A DNA stretch of 64,000 bases from Prinsepia uniflora (Eukaryota; Streptophyta; Magnoliopsida; Rosales; Rosaceae): contig CM064872.1 of assembly GCA_032719365.1 (NCBI GenBank), positions 69,442,752-69,506,751 of the forward strand, in the 5' to 3' direction. Each line of letters opens with the position of its first letter. Position 1 is the first letter of the stretch. The position numbers and the translations under genes were made by a program. This document shows positions 1-10,887 of this stretch, in pieces. Under the pieces are notes generated by a model. It was given only the letters and a program-made list of their open reading frames with translations, was not told where the DNA came from and did no database searches.

Positions 1-650
1 GGAGAAGTCACGGTGCATTGCCTGCGAGGGCTCATTGTACGGAGCTACCGGACCGTATAGTGATCCAGGAGCAGGATTGCTAGACGTCATGGACGTCAGA
101 CATCGGGGATGTCAGAGATATGGACCCGGTGAGACCCCGGGCAGCACGCGTTGCTTAATACCGTGAGATATGACGTCTGGAACGTCAAGCGTCTAGGACG
201 CTAGGCATCGGGGATGCCGGAGATGGAAAAATAATAAATGAATATTACTAAATTGATGAAATAACTCTTGGATTGACTTTTGGAATTTGAAACTATGCTT
301 TGGTTTCCGGGCTAAGCCCCTAATGGTTATTTCTAAATAAATATGGGATTATTGGTTTTTGGTGCATGCATATGATTTTTACTGAGGGGCATAAATGTCT
401 TATAAATGTTTTTAACAGACTTGTTCATTTTCGTCCACTCACAGCTTTTGTTTTTAATGCCCTTCAGGTTGATTCCGGATACGACTGCAGCAGAGACTTG
501 AGCATCGCACACCTCCTCCATCGATCCTTACGCACTCTGGAAGCCCGTTTGGGCAATGGCAATCGGTTATCCCTTGTCTGGCGCCTCTTGTCAGACGGGA
601 GCACGTCACATTCCATGGTAATCCCGGGGGGATTGGGATGGGTCGTGTCA
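1..650 (+). repeat. 3' part of a Ty3-type LTR (family C), cut by the window edge
   Basis: This is the distal 650 bp of an LTR reading forward. It ends in TCGTGTCA at 650 after a CCCGGGGGGATTGGGATG box that also ends the LTRs at 36791, 39483 (reverse) and 54027 (forward). It holds a cluster of small inverted repeats at 83-97, 99-113, 172-186, 189-201 and 205-217. No coding sequence is visible. The open frames here are also open antisense in the other copies, so they reflect low stop density rather than genes. The 5' part and any target duplication lie outside the window. Confidence 0.75.
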
Positions 651-3430
651 GAATGTGCCCTGCTCTCGTCCGACAAGGGGTGTCAGACAAGGGATAACCA
701 AGAGCCACTGCCCAAACGGGGCATCCAGAGTGCGCAAGGACCGATGGAGGAGGTGTGCAATGTCCCAGTCTCTGCTGCAATCGCATCCGTGATCAACCTG
801 AAGGGCATTAAAACCAAAAGCTGTGAGTGGACAAAACCAATAAGTTTATTAACACATTTATAAGACATTTATGCCCTCCAATAAAAACGTATGCATGCCA
901 CAAAAACCAGTAACCAAAACGTTGGCTCAACCGAGCCATTAGGGCCTTAGCCCAAAAACCGTTAACCAAAAACCAAGTGTGGGAACTCAGCCCAAAACTG
1001 TGAAATACCACAACTATACATAAACAACCATGTGGGTCACCACCCACGACCATAAATGAACATCAACTCATTAAAATCATATAATCACAAATCCACCCGA
1101 AAAGCCATTTCATTAATTCGTATTTTACCATTACCATCACCAGCATCCCTGATGCTAGACATCCCTGACGTCATATCTCACGGTTTTATAAGCTACGCGT
1201 GCTGCCCGGGGTCTCTCCGGGTCCATATATCTGACATCCCTGATGTCTGATGTCCTTGACGTCAATCATAGCAATCCTGCTCCTGAGTCATCATACGGTC
1301 CGGCTGCTCCGTATGGTGACCCTTCGCAGGCAATGCACCGTGACTTCCCCAGTGTCCTAGACATCTGGAGGAGACCATCATATATCCTTGTATCAAGATG
1401 GTATATGGAAAACAGTTTTTATTAATTCATTTCACAACATCACAATGGGCCCTGCCCGAATTTTCCATAAAACAACACATTTCCATTTAGGGTCCCTGAC
1501 CCGAAACCACATTTATTAAATATAGGGCCCCTGACCGAAATCATCATTTTAATCCAACTGGGCCCCATGCCCGACTTTATGAACCACTGGGCCCACGACC
1601 CGATTTATAAACCAACTGGGCCCGCAGCCCGACTTATAAACCAACTGGGCCCGCAGCCCGATTACGTACTCAAATGGACTCCAAGTCCGAGATTTCCAAA
1701 ACAAGTGGGCCTCAAGCCCGAGTTTGTCTTTCCAATATAAAAACCGTTTTATCATATTATTTATTTAACCACAAGCACGTAAAACCACAAATAAACTGTT
1801 AATCCCGATACACGTGAAATACGGAAAACACCTCGAAATACGTGCAACATACCCGAAATCAATACTCACAAATACCATCATAGAAATCATGTATATAAAC
1901 CATATATCACATTTAAGCATTCATAGGATTTATAAACACCTCGTAACGGTATGCCTCGATACGTGTGCCACCGGCCCTCCCGGGCCTCACCACTATCACC
2001 GGGACTCCCAATCCTGTCCAAATCACATTAGAGGGTCACTAACCTCATCATTAACATCCTATCAAAGTTCCGTAATTTTTCCGAATTTTTACTTATTTTT
2101 AAACTTAATTTAAAACCTTCGAACATCTCGAACAATATCGAGACGGAGTCCGATCGACACGAAACCAATTCCAAAATGTCTGTTACATTAAATAGGATAG
2201 AAGTCATGTTGACCTCACCTCGAGATTCGTGCCCACGCGCCGTCACCCGCCGCCGTGAGTGGCTGCGCGTGAAACCTACTCGCCTGCTACAGTGTCGCCA
2301 GCCCAACCCGTATCTCTGGTAAACGGGTCCAATTCACCCGCGATACAACCCGGTTCAATGTCCATCAATTCAGCCTTAATTCCTTCAATTGAGCATTCAG
2401 TTAGTTTCTTTTTAAGTCTAATCTAAGTTCTGTAAACTCAATTAAACGAACACTTACCCAGATTCCATCGATTCCACGATGAACACGAAGAACACTCCGG
2501 TCACTGTTCAATCATGGGATTCCTTCAATTCCAATTGATTTCCTTAAATTGATTCAACCAGAAGCTTCCATGGACTCCGTTAAGCATTTCCCCCAACTCA
2601 ATTGCTTCAAACCTGCGCTCAATCGTCACGACTCAAGCTCGAACACCGTCACTGTTCAACCATGGAGTTCTGTCAACCACGGAGTTCTGTCAACCACAAC
2701 CGTTTTCTTTCAATTGGCGAACCCAGAAGCATCGTGGGATCATGAGAAGTAGTTTCCCCACCTCAATTTCGTCCATCGAAGCCTCCAACTTCACGACTCA
2801 AGGTCGAATTTCCTTCTCTGTCACCAAGTGTGATCAGAGCCAAAACAGCACCATTTCATCTCGTGTCTTCGACAATTATGATCGTTGTGATCCCAGGAAG
2901 CTCGAAGTAATCACCAATTCGATCCTCATGGCCTAATTCTTCCATTTCGAATTTTCCCCCCAATTTTCTAAAATTCAATTTTTCGATTTCCAGCATCCTC
3001 TCTGCCTCTCGTGTTTCCCAGCCAATTCAGTCTCTCTAAACCTTCAATTTTCTCTCAAGAACGGCCAAGGAAGGGAGCCAATTCTCCCAGCACACACACT
3101 CTCTGTTTTGCTCACGGTGTAAGGAAAATATGGAGATAATTAGGGAGAAAATGGAGGAAATGATGAAGGGGAAATGATGATGTAGGAAATGATGATGTTG
3201 GGAGGGAAACATGGATCAGAATTCAGGGGATGGGTGACACTTGTCACTCATCCGGATGTGCACAGTCAACGGTCACTATTCAATATTATATTATTATTTT
3301 AATCCGAGCCTCGGTTCGTAATTTCGTTTCCTTGACCATAACGTCGTCGTCGAATCTCCGATTTCGGCATGCCGCCTGTCGTTGGATTCGTATCGACGAG
3401 ACCTACGTAACGGTCCTTGGCCCTCGTTCA
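651..3430 (-). repeat. Truncated LTR of family C in reverse orientation
   Basis: The stretch aligns throughout with the complete reverse solo LTR at 39483-42393. Shared landmarks are the reverse LTR 3' region (about 700-870), the small inverted-repeat cluster (1143-1263), the GGGCCC/GCCCGA array (1480-1720), the CCTCGAGATTCGTGCCCACGCG box near 2219, and the module with a CGCCTGTC box near 3371. About 37 bp of the LTR 3' terminus are missing at the junction at 650/651. At the other end roughly 330 bp of the LTR 5' end are missing, where it meets element B near 3430 at a shared CATCGGA. It is a dead fragment without a coding region. Confidence 0.75.
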
Positions 3431-3586
3431 TCGGACCTACGTAAGGGTAAAATCGTAATTTTGGTTTAAAAAGAAGGGCAGTTTGGTCTTTTGTACTTTG
3501 GGCCTGGTGCAACAGAGAGGGACAAATGGAAGGCTGAGATTGAGCCACTTGTGAGAGAGTGTGAGAGGATTGTGACGTGTGGCAAG
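3431..3586 (+). repeat. 5' LTR of Ty3 element B, first segment (5'-truncated)
   Basis: From about 3431 the sequence matches the 3' LTR of the same element from about 11290 to 11470 (landmarks AAGAAGGGCAGTTTGG and GGGCCTGGTGCAACAG). About 400 bp of the LTR start are missing. The LTR is interrupted after 3586 by a solo LTR and resumes at 6592. The last five bases, GCAAG (3582-3586), are one copy of that insertion's target duplication. Confidence 0.8.
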
Positions 3587-6586
3587 TGTCAAGACCCACC
3601 CCGGTTTCACCCCGAAACCCGAGGTAAATCCCGCTCCCGTCTGACTCCCCGACACAACACCCAAGTAAAACTCACTCAAACCCAGTCAGACGCAGGAGAA
3701 AGCACTCAATAAAAACCGAAGTTAAAGTTTACAGAGCATAGTACAAAGTACAACAAATAAAAACTGATTATTGTTACACGTACGCGGAAGAAATGTAAAC
3801 ACTCCGGGAACCTTCACGAAATGTCTATGCCTCAGACGCTCCCTCGACGTCAAGACCCCGCGCTATCTCCACAACCTGGAGGGCAATTTAAAACAGAAGA
3901 TGAGAGTGGACCATAATAAAAGAAAAGTTCTAAATCATTTATCAGAAAAACCGAGTTTAACCCTCCGTTTTAAAAACCACATGCATAACCCAGTTATCAG
4001 AATAGTTATAATCAATCACCAGAAAACATCATAAGAAACAGAAACACTATAAAACAGTTATATAAATCATAGCACATGTATCATAAGACCACATCATGAA
4101 CCATGAACATTAAATCATCATGTCTGATCAAACCTGCTGGACCTATCCGAGTCTTTAAACTCCCGAGTCTTTAAACTCAATCCAGGCCTTAATCATATCC
4201 GAGTCTTTAAACTCCCGAGTCTTTAAACTCAATCCGGGCCCGTCCCCCGTCAATCAATATCCGGGTCTTTAAACCCAATAACCAGATCCAGCAAATCCAA
4301 TCCAAAACCAGTTGAAAACCATTTCTGAATTCTCATCCAAACCCGAATCCGAAATCACCGGTCCGATGCCCTTCCAGCATCCCGAACCGTCATTCCGAAC
4401 CCAAATCCGGAATCCACTTTTCAACTTTAAAATCCAAATTCCGCTTTCCGAAATCCGATTCTAAAACTGAAAACCTTGATCATCGAAATCAGAATCATTG
4501 AAAACCACTTATCATTTGAAATCCCAAAACTATAACATTATAATCAGAAATCAACCTTTTATCGTAAACGTACCAAAAACCAAACTTCCTCGAAAAACGT
4601 GCAATCATGTAAAACCAACCAAAACATATTCGATAAACATAGAGTAATGAGTAAAACCATAAAACAATTATAGAAAAGCAGTTATGCATGCTTAAGTATA
4701 AGGAAGGGGTCCACTCACAGTACTGAGCCCTACTCGCGTCCTGAACGTCCTGTACGTTCCTCGGCTTCCTCGGGAAATCCCGATCCTATCAAACATCGTC
4801 AAAAGACATCACTAATACATCTACGAAAGTTCACCTAAATTTCCTCAAAATTCCCCGAATCGAAAACGTAAAACCCGGGACCTTAAACCTTCACCCTCGC
4901 GGAACTAAACTCAAACGACGTCCGATTGACCCGAAACCAACTCCAATGAACTCACCAGAACTCCTAGACCAACAACCATGTTGACTAATTCTCCAACCGC
5001 CGCCGCACGCGCCCCCACGCGCTGCCCAAAATGGCTGCGCATGGTCCTCACGCGCTGCTACAGTGCACTGTCTACCTCGATCGAACCCGGTTCAGCACAG
5101 TGGTCTGCAACTCAGACCGGCGAGCACGGTTCTCCTTCTTCCGTCCACCAAAACGGCTCCTTTCTTCACCAACAGCATCGTCCAGGCCAACCCTACTGAT
5201 TCCCCAACTCCGTTCACCTCGACACTGTCCCTAGCCCGTCGACTGAACTCGAAACCAGCAGCCCCAAGCTCCCCTGCTTCACGATCCAGCCGCTCCGGTC
5301 ACCCCCTGTCACGGTGGCAACACCAGACTCTTCCTAGGGTCTTACTGATCCTAGACCAACACTCCTAGACCTTCGACTCAGCCCCAACCTTCACGACTCG
5401 TCGTTTGAACCCACGGCCAAAACAGAGCACCCAAATACCCCTGTCGTGCCATCCTCCGCCGTGTACACCCCCGTCACGACGACCATCCTAGTCGACGCCT
5501 AGGACCCTCCTGAACCTCACCCTGACCTCCATTCCTCTCGACTCTAAGCCCAACCTTACGACTTCCAAATTGAACATCACGGGAAAAACAGAGCAAGAGA
5601 TCTCACCTTTCGATTGCGTCTCCGCCGTGCGCACCGCCGCGTGCCACGGTGTTCGTTGGACTCCCTGCAGCCTCCTGAACTTCCCACGGTCGTGGTTTGA
5701 GTCACCACACGGTGTAGCCACCACCAACTCTCTCACGGTCTCCCTGTTTCCCCAAAACTTTGCCGCACCATCACCGTGCCGCCGTGCACAATTCCTCCAC
5801 CAAAACACGATCACTAGTACAACCACTCCTCCCTGTCACTCTCACAAGCACTCTTCACTCCCCCCTTGCACTGAGTCGATCAATTGCTCCCAATTCCTCA
5901 CCCTCTCTTTCTGTCTGTGTCGAAGAACAAACACAAGTATGGCACAGGTACATCCCAAATAATTGGGCCGTGAATGCACAGGATTCCACCAGAATCCTCT
6001 AGTCCTGTGCCACATGTCACCAATCAACCAACCCTTCTCCCACCTGGTTCAATCTCAGCCTTCCATTTCTTCTCTCTCTGCACAAATCTCAATGTGCCAC
6101 AAAGACCAAAATACCCTCCAATTAACTCATTTTTACGGTTTTGCCACTAACTACCTAGACCCATAACTCACACCTCGTACGTCCGGTGACTGCGTGCCGC
6201 CTGTCATCGAACTCAGGATGACAAGAACTATCTAACCATCCTAGGTCAACGTACCAAAACCCGATTCTACAAAAAGTCAACTTTTCCCCCTAATTTACCC
6301 AAATTACGGTTAAGCCCTCAACCGTCCGAACATCACAACTTCCTCCTCGGAGGTCGGAATCGGGCGTGCCACCTGCCTACGGATTCGTGACGTCCTAAAC
6401 TACGTCCTGGTCACTGGTCAAAGTTCATCGGACCACTCGAACTAAAAGTCATTATTTTTGCCGAACTAAGGGCAAAATCGTCATTCTAGGCTCAGGAACC
6501 TATCGGGACCACCTAACCGCCGATTAACCTCACTAATCACACCTTAAACAGTCTGCTAATCCCGACTTCCGGGACGGGTTGTTACA
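3587..6586 (-). mobile_element. Solo LTR D (Ty3 type), nested in the 5' LTR of element B
   Basis: A complete 3,000-bp LTR lies in reverse orientation. It begins TGTCAAGACCC and ends GGGTTGTTACA on the plus strand, and is flanked on both sides by GCAAG (3582-3586 and 6587-6591). A perfect 5-bp target duplication around a single LTR without internal sequence is the signature of a solo LTR formed by LTR-LTR recombination. It belongs to the same family as the LTRs of B: both carry the GAGTTTAAAGACTC array (here reversed, 4147-4276) and a GGGGTGGGTCCTGACA-like end. CGTGCCRCCTG boxes lie at 6193 and 6365. Open frames of 100-130 codons at 5063-5962 are not credible genes. Confidence 0.9.
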
Positions 6587-9094
6587 GCAAGGGCCTAGTG
6601 GCTTCTAGGCGTGTGCACGGTCCCAATTATTTGGGGTGCCCGTTTGTGTTCTTCCACCAAAAGAGAAATAGAGACTGGGAATTGGGGAGGAATCGATCAA
6701 GCACGGTGAGAGTGGGAGTTTTGCGAGGGTGTGAGAGTGATCAGAGCTTGAGAGGGAGACAGTGAGAAGGTTGGGAGGTGAGGACTTAGTGTGTGTGGTA
6801 AGTGTGAGCTCACGGGAAAATCAGAGAAAACAAAGAGTAGTGAGGAGTTTTGGGTGGTGGTGCTGCTGTGGTCGATCAATCGACGCTGCTGGTGGTGTTT
6901 AGAGATAAGAGTGGAGCCTTAGGAACCCAGTGGACACGGCGGAGCTCACGGTGGAGAGCAGGACACAGGTAATTTCTTTACTTTTCTCTTTGTGCTCTGT
7001 TTTACCGTTTAGGTTCAGACGTCTAGTTGTAGCTTTTGGGGTTGAATCGAGGAGTCTAGTGAGGTTTAGGGGACTCAGTAGGGTCCCAGGTATCCTCTGG
7101 TTGTGCAGCCGTGACGGGGACGTGCACGGCGGAGGCTAGAACGACGGAGAGTACCGGTGTGCTCTGTTTTTCCGTTTTGCTTCAAACGTTGAGTCGTGGC
7201 TTTTGGACGTGAGTCGACGGTTTTGGTGAGTTGGGTAAGACTCATAGAGGTTCTAGGAAGAGTTTAAGACAGTCACTGTGACAGGGGGTAACCGGGTTGA
7301 AGGCATCGTGAAACAGGGGACTGGTTCGAGTTTTGTTTGAGCTTGGGTTGACGAGTTGTAGGATGAGTCGAGGTGTTAGAGTGAGGAGGATGAGTTCCTT
7401 AGAACGGGACGAAGCAGATGGTGAAGAGAGGAGCAGTTTTGGTGCAGGCACGGTGGAGAACTGGTCACGCCGGTTCGAGTTGCAGGGACTGTTTCGAACC
7501 TGGTCGACCAGAGGTTGCTGGTGACACTGTAGCTGGCGTGTGAGGGCCACGCGTAGCCACTTTGGACGGCGCGTGGAGGCGCGTGCGGCGGCGACTGGGA
7601 AAACGGTCAGCATGGGTTTTGGTCTAGGTGTTGTGACGAGTCTAATGGAATTAGTTTCGGGTTGATCGGACGTCGATTTGATGTAGCTCCGCGAGGGTGA
7701 AGGTTTAGGGTTCCGATTCGTTACGTTTAGGACCCGGGGATTTTTGGGGAAAATTAGGTGGACTTTCGTAGACGTGTTAGTAACGTTCTTGAGTGATTGT
7801 TGACAGGATCAGGACTTCCCGAGGAAGCTGAGGAACGTACAGGACGTTCGAGACGCGATTGAGGGCTCGGTACTGTGAGTGGACCCTTTCCTTAAACTCG
7901 AGCATGCATAACTGCTTTCTATAATTGTTTTATGGTTTTATATGTGATTTCATGAATGTTGAATTTGCTATGTTGGTTTTACATAATTGCACGGTTTTCG
8001 AGAAATAACGTATTTGGCACGTTTTACGGGGAATGTTGATTTCTGAGAATAATGTTATGGTTTTGGGATTTCAATGGATAAGTGGTTTGAATGTTCATAA
8101 AGGGATTTTGAAACATGATTTGGTGATTAAAGGGTTTCGGTTTTGAAATCGGATTTCGGTAAGCGGAATTTGGTTTTAAAGTTGGAAAGCGGATTTCCGG
8201 ATTTGGGTTCGGAATGACAGTTCTGGATGCCAGAAGGGCATCGGACCAGTGATTTCGTATTTGGGTTTGGATGTGGATTGATAAATGGTTTTCAAATGGT
8301 TTTGGATCGGATTTGCTGGATCTGGTTATTGGGTTTAAAGACCCGGATATTGATTGACGGGGGACGGGCCCAGATTGGGTTTAAAGACCCGGATTGAGTT
8401 TAAAGACTCGGATATATTGATATTTCCCCCGTAGTCCTGTTGAGTTTAAAGACTCAGGGGTTTAAAGACTCGGATATTATTGAAGCCTGGATTGAGTTTA
8501 AAGACTCGGGAGTTTAAAGACTCGGATAGATCCAGCAGGTTTGATCGGTTGGTTATGGCTTGGTACTTATGTTTCTGATACTTATGTTTTAAGACGTTGA
8601 TGGTATGATTTCTGTAACTGTTTTTATAGTGTTTCTGTTTTTATGATGAGGTTTATGTGATTTATAACTGTTTAGTAACTGTGTTATGCATGTGGTTTCA
8701 AAACGAAGGGCTAAACCCTAGTTTTATTATGAAATGGTTTTCGGAAATGATTTTATTATTTATGGTCCACTCACACCTTCTATTTTTAAATTGCCCTCCA
8801 GGTCGTGGAGCTCGTGCGGGGTTGTGACGTCGAGGCAGCGTCGGAGCCATAGAAGTACGAGAGTGACCCCGGAGTGTTTTAAGTTTTTCCGTGTGCGTGT
8901 ACTGTTCATTGGTTTTCTTTCTTTTGTATTGGTACTATGCTCTGTAAACTTGACTTCGGGATGTTTGCAGTTCTCCTGCGTCTGACTGTGTACTTTGGTG
9001 GTTTAGAGTGCGTTTCCTTTTGTGTGTGTCGGGGTGTCAGACGGGAGCAGGATTTACCTTGGGTTTCAGGGTGAAACCGGGGTGGGTCCTGACA
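6587..9094 (+). repeat. 5' LTR of element B, second segment
   Basis: After the second GCAAG copy (6587-6591) the LTR of B resumes and runs to ...GGTCCTGACA at 9094, just before a primer binding site. It is closely similar to the 3' LTR copy at 11475-13787. It holds seven units of the GRGTTTAAAGACYC array at 8331-8344, 8377-8390, 8396-8409, 8442-8455, 8458-8471, 8494-8507 and 8510-8523. It also keeps about 200 bp (8846-9045) that are deleted from the 3' LTR. Confidence 0.85.
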
Positions 9095-9096
9095 AT

Positions 9097-9108
9097 TAGT
9101 ATCAGAGC
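9097..9108 (+). other. Primer binding site of element B (tRNA-iMet type, one mismatch)
   Basis: TAGTATCAGAGC lies two bases after the 5' LTR end. It matches TGGTATCAGAGC, the complement of the plant initiator-Met tRNA 3' end, except for one G-to-A change. Minus-strand DNA synthesis of the element would start here. Confidence 0.85.
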
Positions 9109-9201
9109 ATATGTTTGTCGAGTTTGTTGGGTTTGTCGGTTTGTGAGGTTGTGTTTAGGTTGTTTGACTGTTTCTATGCCTCTTTCAGCGTACGATTGAC
9201 G

Positions 9202-10320
9202 ATGCCTCCGAGACGTAGACCCTCTCCACGACCTGAAGACGAAGCAGCTAGAGGGACAGAGAGTGCTACGATTGAGCGAGCCCAGCGGTTCGGGGCTACT
9301 ACTTTTAGTGGCGGGGCTGATCCTGAGGAAGCCCAGAGGTGGATCACGAGACTTGAGTGGATCTTTGCAGTGATGCATTGCCCACCAGAGGAGCGAGCGT
9401 TACTGGCTACGTTTTTACTGGACAGTGCGGCGTACGAGTGGTGGTATACCCTCGAGTTGTCTGCCTGGGATGCCCATACAGTGACCTGGGAGACGTTTCG
9501 GGAGAGGTTCTTAGATCAGTATTACCCTCGTTCTTTCCGAGATGCCAAGGAGTCTGAGTTTCTGCAGCTTCAACAGGGGAATCTGAGTGTGGCTGAGTAC
9601 GAACAGAAGTTTCAGATGTTGTCTCGGTTTGCTCCTGCGTTTGTGGCTACTGAAGCCTAGAAGTACCGTAGGTTTGAGTTGGGCCTGCGAGGCGAGATTC
9701 GAGCCATAGTGACGGCTGGATCGTTTACTACCCTCCGAGAGTTGTCGGATGTTGCAGTGAGGGTTGAGGCTAGTTTGCCGGTACGACGCCGGGAGTCACC
9801 TTTTACTGGTGCTTTGAGTCAGAGGACACCGAAGAGAGGTAACTTCAGTGGAGCGTCGTCGTCGGGCGATGATCATTTCGGTAGACCTGGTAGTTTCTAG
9901 AGTTCAGGATTCCGTGGTTACCGAGCACAGCCGACTCCACAAGCTAGTGCGACGTCTGTTGCCTCGATGGGGAGACCGAGTGGTGGACCTGGTCGGGATG
10001 TTTGTTTCTACTGTGGGGAGCGAGGTCATTTTCAACGTGAGTGTCCACTGTTACCACAGGAAGGTGGTGTAGGCCGAGGATCAGCGGAGCCCGGACAAAG
10101 TACAGCGTCAGGGACAACAGGCACTAGAGGAGGTGGTGGTTCCACTAGTAGTTCGAGGGGACGTGGTAGAGTGTCGAGATCTCAGGCCCGAGTGTTTTCG
10201 ATGACTCAGCAGGAGGTTCAGTCGACACAAGGTGCGGGGACAGGTATTTTTGCTATCCTTGGTTGTGTTGTACTTACTTTGTTGGATCCCAGGGTAGAGT
10301 CTAGGATTTACCCTAGGTGA
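9202..10320 (+). pseudogene. gag: Degenerate gag of Ty3 element B
   Basis: The frame starts MPPRRRPSPRP at 9202, the same start as gag of intact element A. The capsid region follows (EAQRWITRLEWIF, YEWWYTLELS, RERFLDQYYPRSFRDA). Near the end is a CCHC zinc knuckle, CFYCGERGHFQREC (about 10009-10050), then a Gly/Arg-rich tail. In-frame TAG stops at 9658-9660 and 9898-9900 break it into three same-frame pieces. The Asp of the following protease motif survives only as LLDPRVES. Gag would form the cytoplasmic virus-like particle that packages element RNA; this copy cannot make it intact. Confidence 0.9.
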
Positions 10321-10887
10321 CCTGGAGTGATGAGGTTACGGTTTACGGTGAGTTCCATTGAAGGAGGACGGAAAGGAATGGGAAAAGAGTGACTATAACT
10401 GATCGATATGAGGTTATTGAAGGAGAGAACCCACAATCTAGAGTTTGCCTTTAGGACTTTCTAGATTTATCCGACAAGTGGTCGAAGTAGCAGCCGAGGG
10501 AGTGAGCCAGTAGGTAGGATTTCCTGTTGGCTTAGATTGTTCTGGGGTAGGATTCGGGTTGGTTTTGGGAAGTGAGGTGGTAGTACGTGAGGATGTACTC
10601 TATGAGTTCTATTGGGTACTCCATATGAGGTATTTTAAAATACCTTTGTTTTTTGTTCATAGAGTTTCCCTTGCGTACACCATAAAGTGTTAGTGGTACG
10701 GAGGAAGGGTTAGATGTGGTACACGGGTAGTTGGGGATGGTGTGAAATACCCAAGGTGGAGATGATAGACAGGAAAACCCAGGAGTGGTTGTTGTTGAGT
10801 TAGTGCGGATTACCAGGTAGGAGACCCCTAGGTGTCGGGAACTAGCTGTGGAATTTCGGGGACGAAATTCTTTTTAGGTGAGTAGGT
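10321..10887 (+). repeat. Collapsed pol remnant and 3' untranslated end of element B
   Basis: Only about 570 bp separate gag from the 3' LTR, against about 3.4 kb of pol in element A. So protease, RT, RNase H and integrase are deleted. A short stretch near 10755 (ATGATAGACAGGAAA) resembles the IxDRKxK start of the chromodomain-like tail of element A. The GGGGACGAAATTC box at 10857-10870 matches the pol 3' end of A. A decayed polypurine tract precedes the LTR at 10888. Confidence 0.6.

Noticed and set aside
366..863. 165-codon frame across the LTR junction at 650
   Set aside because: It crosses two head-on LTR fragments, so it cannot be an evolved gene.
5063..5962. Overlapping 100-130-codon Pro/Ser-rich frames in solo LTR D
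   Set aside because: Three frames open at once from low stop density; no motif and absent from the related LTRs of B.
8331..8523. Regular GTTTAAAGACTCG repeats considered as a CRISPR-like array
   Set aside because: Units are 14 nt, irregularly spaced, inside a eukaryotic LTR and present in every copy of the family; no spacer logic and no cas genes.
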